DNA from: Candidatus Gastranaerophilales bacterium
GTDB taxonomy: Bacteria > Cyanobacteriota > Vampirovibrionia > Gastranaerophilales > Gastranaerophilaceae
Assembly (NCBI GenBank): GCA_944323145.1
Contig: CALURJ010000013.1
Coordinates: 1-55,624 of the forward strand
DNA: 55,624 bases
Direction: 5' to 3'
Both the position numbers and the translations under genes were made by a program. Below, one piece after another: positions 52,835-55,624 of this stretch (position 1 is its first letter; the number at the start of each line of letters is the position of its first letter). The notes under the pieces were generated by a model that had not been told where the DNA came from, did no database searches, and saw only the letters and a program-made list of their open reading frames with translations.

Positions 52835-53702
52835 AGCCGAATTAAAAGATTTGATGGAATCTAAAAATTACAGTATAGCATACGTTTCAACCGCTACAGG
52901 GATTGCTAAGTCTACAATCAGTATGTGGATGAACGGTAATTACAACGGCAAAAACGATAAAATTACCGATGCTATAAATAATTTTATCCAACGTGAACAC
53001 GAACGTTCCGGCAACAGCGACCTGCCTTTTGTAGATATTTCAACGGTTAAATATATCACTGAAATCGGCAGACTGTGCCATACACAGGGTAAAATCGGAG
53101 TTTGTGTCGGTAAAGCCGGACTCGGTAAAACCGTTGCCGTAAAAAGATATACCAAAGAATTTATGGACTCAATCCTTATTGAAAGCGATTCAGGCTACAC
53201 TGCAAAATCTCTTCTCAAGGAAATTCACAGACGTTTAGGACTTTCCGGTAAGGGTTCGGTTTATGACTTGATGGATGAAGTCGTCAGAAAATTAAACCAA
53301 TCAGGCAGACTTTTAATTATTGATGAGGCTGAAAATCTTCCATATAGAGCCTTAGAAATTACTCGCCGGATCCACGATAAAACAGGTGTAGGTATTCTTT
53401 TAGTGGGTAGAGGAATTCTGTTAGAAAACCTGAAAGGTTACAACAATCAGTATGACCAGTTGTACTCAAGAGTCAAATTTACAAAAATTATAGACAAAAT
53501 TTTAATTCAAGACGTCATAAAAATTCTTGAATCTATCGGACAGAATACAAAACTGGCTGAAACATATCTTCAGTATTCGGATGGAAATACCAGAAGATTA
53601 GAACACTTAATTTCCCACAGTATCAGCATTGCCAAATTCAACGGTAAAGCGGAGGTCGATGATGCTGTGCTTAAACAAACTTCCAAATTATTAATGGCAT
53701 AG
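52824..53702 (+). CDS. MuB-type AAA+ target-activating ATPase, module 2
   Basis: 292 residues, the size of Mu MuB (312). N-terminal helix-turn-helix (about 1-60, YSIAYVSTATGIAKSTISMWMNG) as in MuB, then AAA+ with Walker A GKAGLGKT (about 96-103), Walker B LLIIDEAENL and LLVGRG, then a C-terminal helical domain. Binds DNA cooperatively and delivers targets to the transposase, giving immunity in Mu. Overlaps the transposase gene by 11 nt. Confidence 0.93.
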   Translation: MDIRAELKDLMESKNYSIAYVSTATGIAKSTISMWMNGNYNGKNDKITDAINNFIQREHERSGNSDLPFVDISTVKYITEIGRLCHTQGKIGVCVGKAGLGKTVAVKRYTKEFMDSILIESDSGYTAKSLLKEIHRRLGLSGKGSVYDLMDEVVRKLNQSGRLLIIDEAENLPYRALEITRRIHDKTGVGILLVGRGILLENLKGYNNQYDQLYSRVKFTKIIDKILIQDVIKILESIGQNTKLAETYLQYSDGNTRRLEHLISHSISIAKFNGKAEVDDAVLKQTSKLLMA

Positions 53703-53712
53703 GGGGTATTAA

Positions 53713-53874
53713 ATGAACGGTAAGAACTTCCAACCCGACACTTCATTATGGTTACACATATTTTTAATAGCTCTAGCCATTTTTATTTTGGGAGTTCAAA
53801 TCGGAATCAAGCACGGACGTGAGTTACAGCTTGAGGATATGAGGATAAAGTATGGCTACGACTTTTCAGATTAG
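53713..53874 (+). CDS. Small single-pass membrane peptide
   Basis: 53 residues, GGGGG upstream. One membrane helix (LHIFLIALAIFILGVQIGI, about residues 14-32), a polar N-terminus and a basic then acidic C-terminus. It overlaps the gemA start by 23 nt, so it belongs to the same transcript. Role unknown; early regions of Mu-like phages often contain such peptides. Confidence 0.68.
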   Translation: MNGKNFQPDTSLWLHIFLIALAIFILGVQIGIKHGRELQLEDMRIKYGYDFSD

Positions 53875-54304
53875 AAAAATTCATGCATTAAAAAATGTTA
53901 TAGGTATGGATGACGACTTATATCGTGAAATGCTTATGTCTTTTGATGTTACATCATCAAAGGATTTGACATTTACTGAAGCTGCAATTTTTGTAGATAT
54001 CCTTGAAGATAAAGCCGTTGCAATAAACAAATGGATTAAACAGCCGAAAAAATATGCGGATTTGAATCGCACAGAAAACATGGCATCTGATGCACAACTC
54101 AGAATGATTGAGGGATTGTGGAGAGATGTTTGCTATTTCAATGATGATAAGTTTGCGAAAAAATCCCTGAGAAAGTTTTTAAAATCAAAGTTTAAGGTCG
54201 ATGACATTATGTTTTTGACCAGAGCCAAAGCCTGTAAAGTTATTCAGGCAATAACGGCAATAAAAAAGAAATTAAAAGAAAAAAGTGCGGCCACACTTGA
54301 GTAG
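53852..54304 (+). CDS. Mu gp16-family regulatory protein GemA
   Basis: 150 residues matching the GemA/gp16 (DUF1018) family. The N-terminal block IRKIHALKNVIGMDDDLYREML is followed by ASDAQLRMIEGLWRDVC and RKFLKSKFKVDDIMFLTRAKACKVIQAI. In Mu, GemA alters host gene expression and DNA supercoiling and acts in the early operon. Strong support that this region is Mu-like rather than a bare transposon. Confidence 0.88.
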   Translation: MATTFQIRKIHALKNVIGMDDDLYREMLMSFDVTSSKDLTFTEAAIFVDILEDKAVAINKWIKQPKKYADLNRTENMASDAQLRMIEGLWRDVCYFNDDKFAKKSLRKFLKSKFKVDDIMFLTRAKACKVIQAITAIKKKLKEKSAATLE

Positions 54305-54329
54305 TAGAAGAGAAAGTAAAGGAGAAAAA

Positions 54330-54653
54330 ATGATGCTAACAGCAGAAAAAACAACCGATTCAATGGGTTCGTTGATGAAAAACCAATTTTTTGGAGAAGT
54401 CTCTCACAGTTCTGATGATCCTAAAGAATGTGCAATGATGGGATTAATCAGGAATCAAAAAATTGACCTTGAAGAGCGTTTGAACGATGCAAAATTGAAG
54501 TTTGCCGATGCAAATCTGGTTAAAGATAACTGGAGTTGTGCCAAAGAACGTGAAATTGATTGCAAGGTTCTTGAAGGACAAATCTTCATCTTATCTAAGA
54601 TCGAACGAGACTTAGAAGATATGCTTACCCCTGCAAAAATGCCTCCCGACTAA
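54330..54653 (+). CDS. Phage protein of unknown function
   Basis: 107 residues from the ATG at 54330 with AAGGAG 6 nt upstream; the frame back to 54285 overlaps gemA and has no ribosome site. Acidic, helical, with a coiled-coil-like second half (IDLEERLNDAKLKFADANL, ILSKIERDLEDML). No known domain. The hammerhead ribozyme begins about 12 nt after its stop. Confidence 0.7.
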   Translation: MMLTAEKTTDSMGSLMKNQFFGEVSHSSDDPKECAMMGLIRNQKIDLEERLNDAKLKFADANLVKDNWSCAKEREIDCKVLEGQIFILSKIERDLEDMLTPAKMPPD

Positions 54654-54664
54654 AGTTTACACGA

Positions 54665-54729
54665 GGTCGAAACGGTCGGCTAACAGTGCAAGCTGACCGT
54701 CTTAACGTAATGCGTTAACTGATGAGACC
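54665..54729 (+). ncRNA. Type II hammerhead self-cleaving ribozyme
   Basis: Stem II strands GGTC (54665-54668) and GACC (54726-54729), open at the ends, make it type II. GAA is at 54669-54671. Stem III is 54672-54681 with 54691-54700: ten pairs including A15.1-U16.1 and one G-U, loop of 9 nt. Cleavage nucleotide C17 is 54701. Stem I is TTAACG / CGTTAA (54702-54707 and 54713-54718), loop of 5 nt. The core CUGAUGA is at 54719-54725, with G10.1 and C11.1 as required. Every conserved core base is present. Self-cleavage after 54701 would split the early transcript 49 nt before the Mor-like start codon. Not tested here. Confidence 0.95.
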
Positions 54730-54750
54730 ATCATTAAATAAGAGGAGATT

Positions 54751-55062
54751 ATGGATTACAAGCCTTGGATGGATTTAATAAAACCTGAAGATATGCCAAA
54801 CGATGACTTGAAGTTCATCGCAGAATCTGCCGGCATAAAATCTGCCTTGGCTCTTATTTTCTGCTCGCCGGGATTAACAGTAAGTATCCCGAAAAATCCG
54901 TTTCGTGAGATAAAAGAAAAATATATCATGAGCCAGTATGATGGCAGAAAATATACCGTAAACCGCCTCGCAATTGAATGTGATTTATCTCAAAGATATA
55001 TTTATAAAATTATAAAAAAGAATCTCCACAAAAAGCACAACTTGCCAAAGTCGGATAAATAG
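54751..55062 (+). CDS. Mor/C-type transcription activator
   Basis: 103 residues with AGAGGAG before the ATG. Mor-family architecture: an N-terminal dimerisation part (about 1-60, LKFIAESAGIKSALALIFCSPGLTVSIPK) and a C-terminal helix-turn-helix (about 66-95, GRKYTVNRLAIECDLSQRYIYKII). In Mu, Mor switches on middle transcription. The hammerhead lies in its leader, so RNA cleavage would separate it from the upstream early mRNA. A terminator follows. Confidence 0.85.
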   Translation: MDYKPWMDLIKPEDMPNDDLKFIAESAGIKSALALIFCSPGLTVSIPKNPFREIKEKYIMSQYDGRKYTVNRLAIECDLSQRYIYKIIKKNLHKKHNLPKSDK

Positions 55063-55086
55063 TAAATCTTTAAACATCACTTCTTT

Positions 55087-55123
55087 GCTCTAATGTTTCG
55101 TTGATTTGCATTAGGGCTTTTTT
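55087..55123 (+). terminator. Rho-independent terminator after the Mor-like gene
   Basis: GCTCTAATG / CATTAGGGC (one G-T pair) with a 13-nt loop and a T run. Ends the early operon. Confidence 0.8.
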
Positions 55124-55159
55124 ATGATAATTTAAATTTAAACTAAAAGGAAGGCTTGT

Positions 55160-55591
55160 ATGAATGAGTGGAACAAATTAGAATATATTGCAAGGAAATA
55201 TTATGATGCTGTATTTACATTGTCAAATTATAGTGGAACTCCTGCTGAGGCAATATGTTGGCTGTTTGATAATGCTTCTTTTAGAGGATTTATGGAAGCA
55301 GGAATCCATTTTGCAAACATACCTGAGACCTGTGCTGAGTATTTTAAAGAACTTAAAAACGAACTTGAGTATATCTATAAAAAGCAAGAAAAAGAAAGAA
55401 GTAGACAGATTGAGTTATTTCCCAATTTAAGAAATGATATAATGTTGCACGTAACCCCAAGTACAATAGTTGCAAAATTCAGAAGAGGTAAACATACAGA
55501 AAATATAATAAATAATATATGTTACATTGCATTTGAATTAAATAAATTAAGGCTCTGTCACAACAAATGGTTGATTTTTGACGAGAAATAG
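55160..55591 (+). CDS. Phage-region protein of unknown function, possibly truncated
   Basis: 143 residues, AAGGAAGG upstream. Aromatic and helical (YIARKYYDAVFTLSNYSG, AEYFKELKNELEYIYKKQEKE). No known domain. The last 15 or so residues (from about 55547) are read from a sequence that resembles an insertion-sequence end with a promoter, so the natural C-terminus may have been cut off by that insertion. Confidence 0.6.
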   Translation: MNEWNKLEYIARKYYDAVFTLSNYSGTPAEAICWLFDNASFRGFMEAGIHFANIPETCAEYFKELKNELEYIYKKQEKERSRQIELFPNLRNDIMLHVTPSTIVAKFRRGKHTENIINNICYIAFELNKLRLCHNKWLIFDEK

Positions 55592-55624
55592 CGTATAATA
55601 ATAGTAAGAAACAGTACCACCGAA
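55551..55624 (+). mobile_element. Possible left end of an insertion sequence (ISL3-like)
   Basis: From GGCTCTGTCACAACAAATGG onward the sequence has the look of an ISL3-family left end: a GGCTCT-type terminus, then a strong promoter reading inward to a transposase that would start beyond the window. The transposase itself is not visible. The assignment is from resemblance only. Confidence 0.35.
55571..55599 (+). promoter_or_regulatory. Near-consensus sigma-70 promoter reading out of the window
   Basis: TTGATT (55571-55576), a 17-nt spacer and perfect TATAAT (55594-55599). It straddles the stop codon of the 55160 gene and points into the next sequence. Confidence 0.75.

Larger units (their letters stand above)
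46650..55624 (+). mobile_element. Mu-like transposable phage or element, right end outside the window
   Basis: Defined by transposase-site repeats at its left end, two MuA-type DDE transposases each followed by a MuB-type ATPase, and the Mu early genes gemA and mor-like. All genes run the same way. No lysis, head or tail genes lie within the window, so whether it is a full prophage cannot be seen. The left boundary is estimated from the first repeat. Whether the two modules belong to one element or to two nested elements is open. Confidence 0.8.

Noticed and set aside
55563-55580. ACAAATGGTTGATTTTT as a fourth copy of the 27-bp repeat
   Set aside because: It matches only the first 9 bases well and loses the YGGGCAA end; more likely part of an IS end.

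Overview
The window looks like a chromosome segment of an AT-rich (roughly one-third GC by eye), anaerobic, non-photosynthetic relative of the cyanobacteria, most likely Gastranaerophilales / Melainabacteria from an animal gut. This is inference. It rests on an oxygen-sensitive class III ribonucleotide reductase under B12 control, prepilins with the GFTLAEVLITLGIIGVVAA-type N-terminus, a long cyanobacteria-like NusB, and many small lineage-specific proteins without recognisable domains. UGA, UAA and UAG all act as stops.

Layout. 1-12.2 kb: a coiled-coil protein of unknown function (5' partial; a paralogue lies at 8748-9899), an acyltransferase, nrdDG behind a cobalamin riboswitch, a GNAT-like gene, then a second cobalamin riboswitch driving three unknown genes, a polyprenyl synthase, signal peptidase I and a small unknown gene. 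12.3-13.1 kb: a prepilin with a C10 tract near its start. 13.25-19.2 kb: a ribosomal/transcription operon (infA-rpmJ-rpsM-rpsK-rpsD-rpoA-rplQ-truA-rplM-rpsI) with unusually long, structured spacers, two of which are copies of one another. 19.2-24.8 kb: mfd, a PpiC lipoprotein, RNase P RNA and a second prepilin. 25-32.9 kb: lineage-specific small proteins, a sugar-type binding protein, a LysM protein, rpmB, a TonB-C protein, nusB, ftsY and an M14-like amidase. 33-46.6 kb: cysS, a SpoIID-like protein, murJ, tsaC, lipA, lpdA, alr, proB, proA and tRNA-Ser(CGA). 46.6 kb to the end: a Mu-like transposable phage or element.

The accessory region is the most remarkable part. Next to tRNA-Ser are three 27-bp direct repeats that look like transposase-binding sites at an element end. 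Two complete MuA/MuB-type modules follow (MuA1-MuB1-unknown, then HTH regulator-MuA2-MuB2), and then Mu-type early genes: a small membrane peptide, GemA/gp16, an unknown, and a Mor-type activator. A complete type II hammerhead ribozyme, with every core nucleotide present, sits directly in front of the Mor-like gene. The window ends in what may be the left end of an insertion sequence with a near-consensus outward promoter.

Regulatory signals also stand out. There are two cobalamin riboswitches, one with its Shine-Dalgarno inside a terminator-like hairpin. An inverted repeat lies inside the ribosomal-operon promoter. At least five genes have a -10 hexamer exactly 6 nt before the ATG and no Shine-Dalgarno, which points to leaderless mRNAs.
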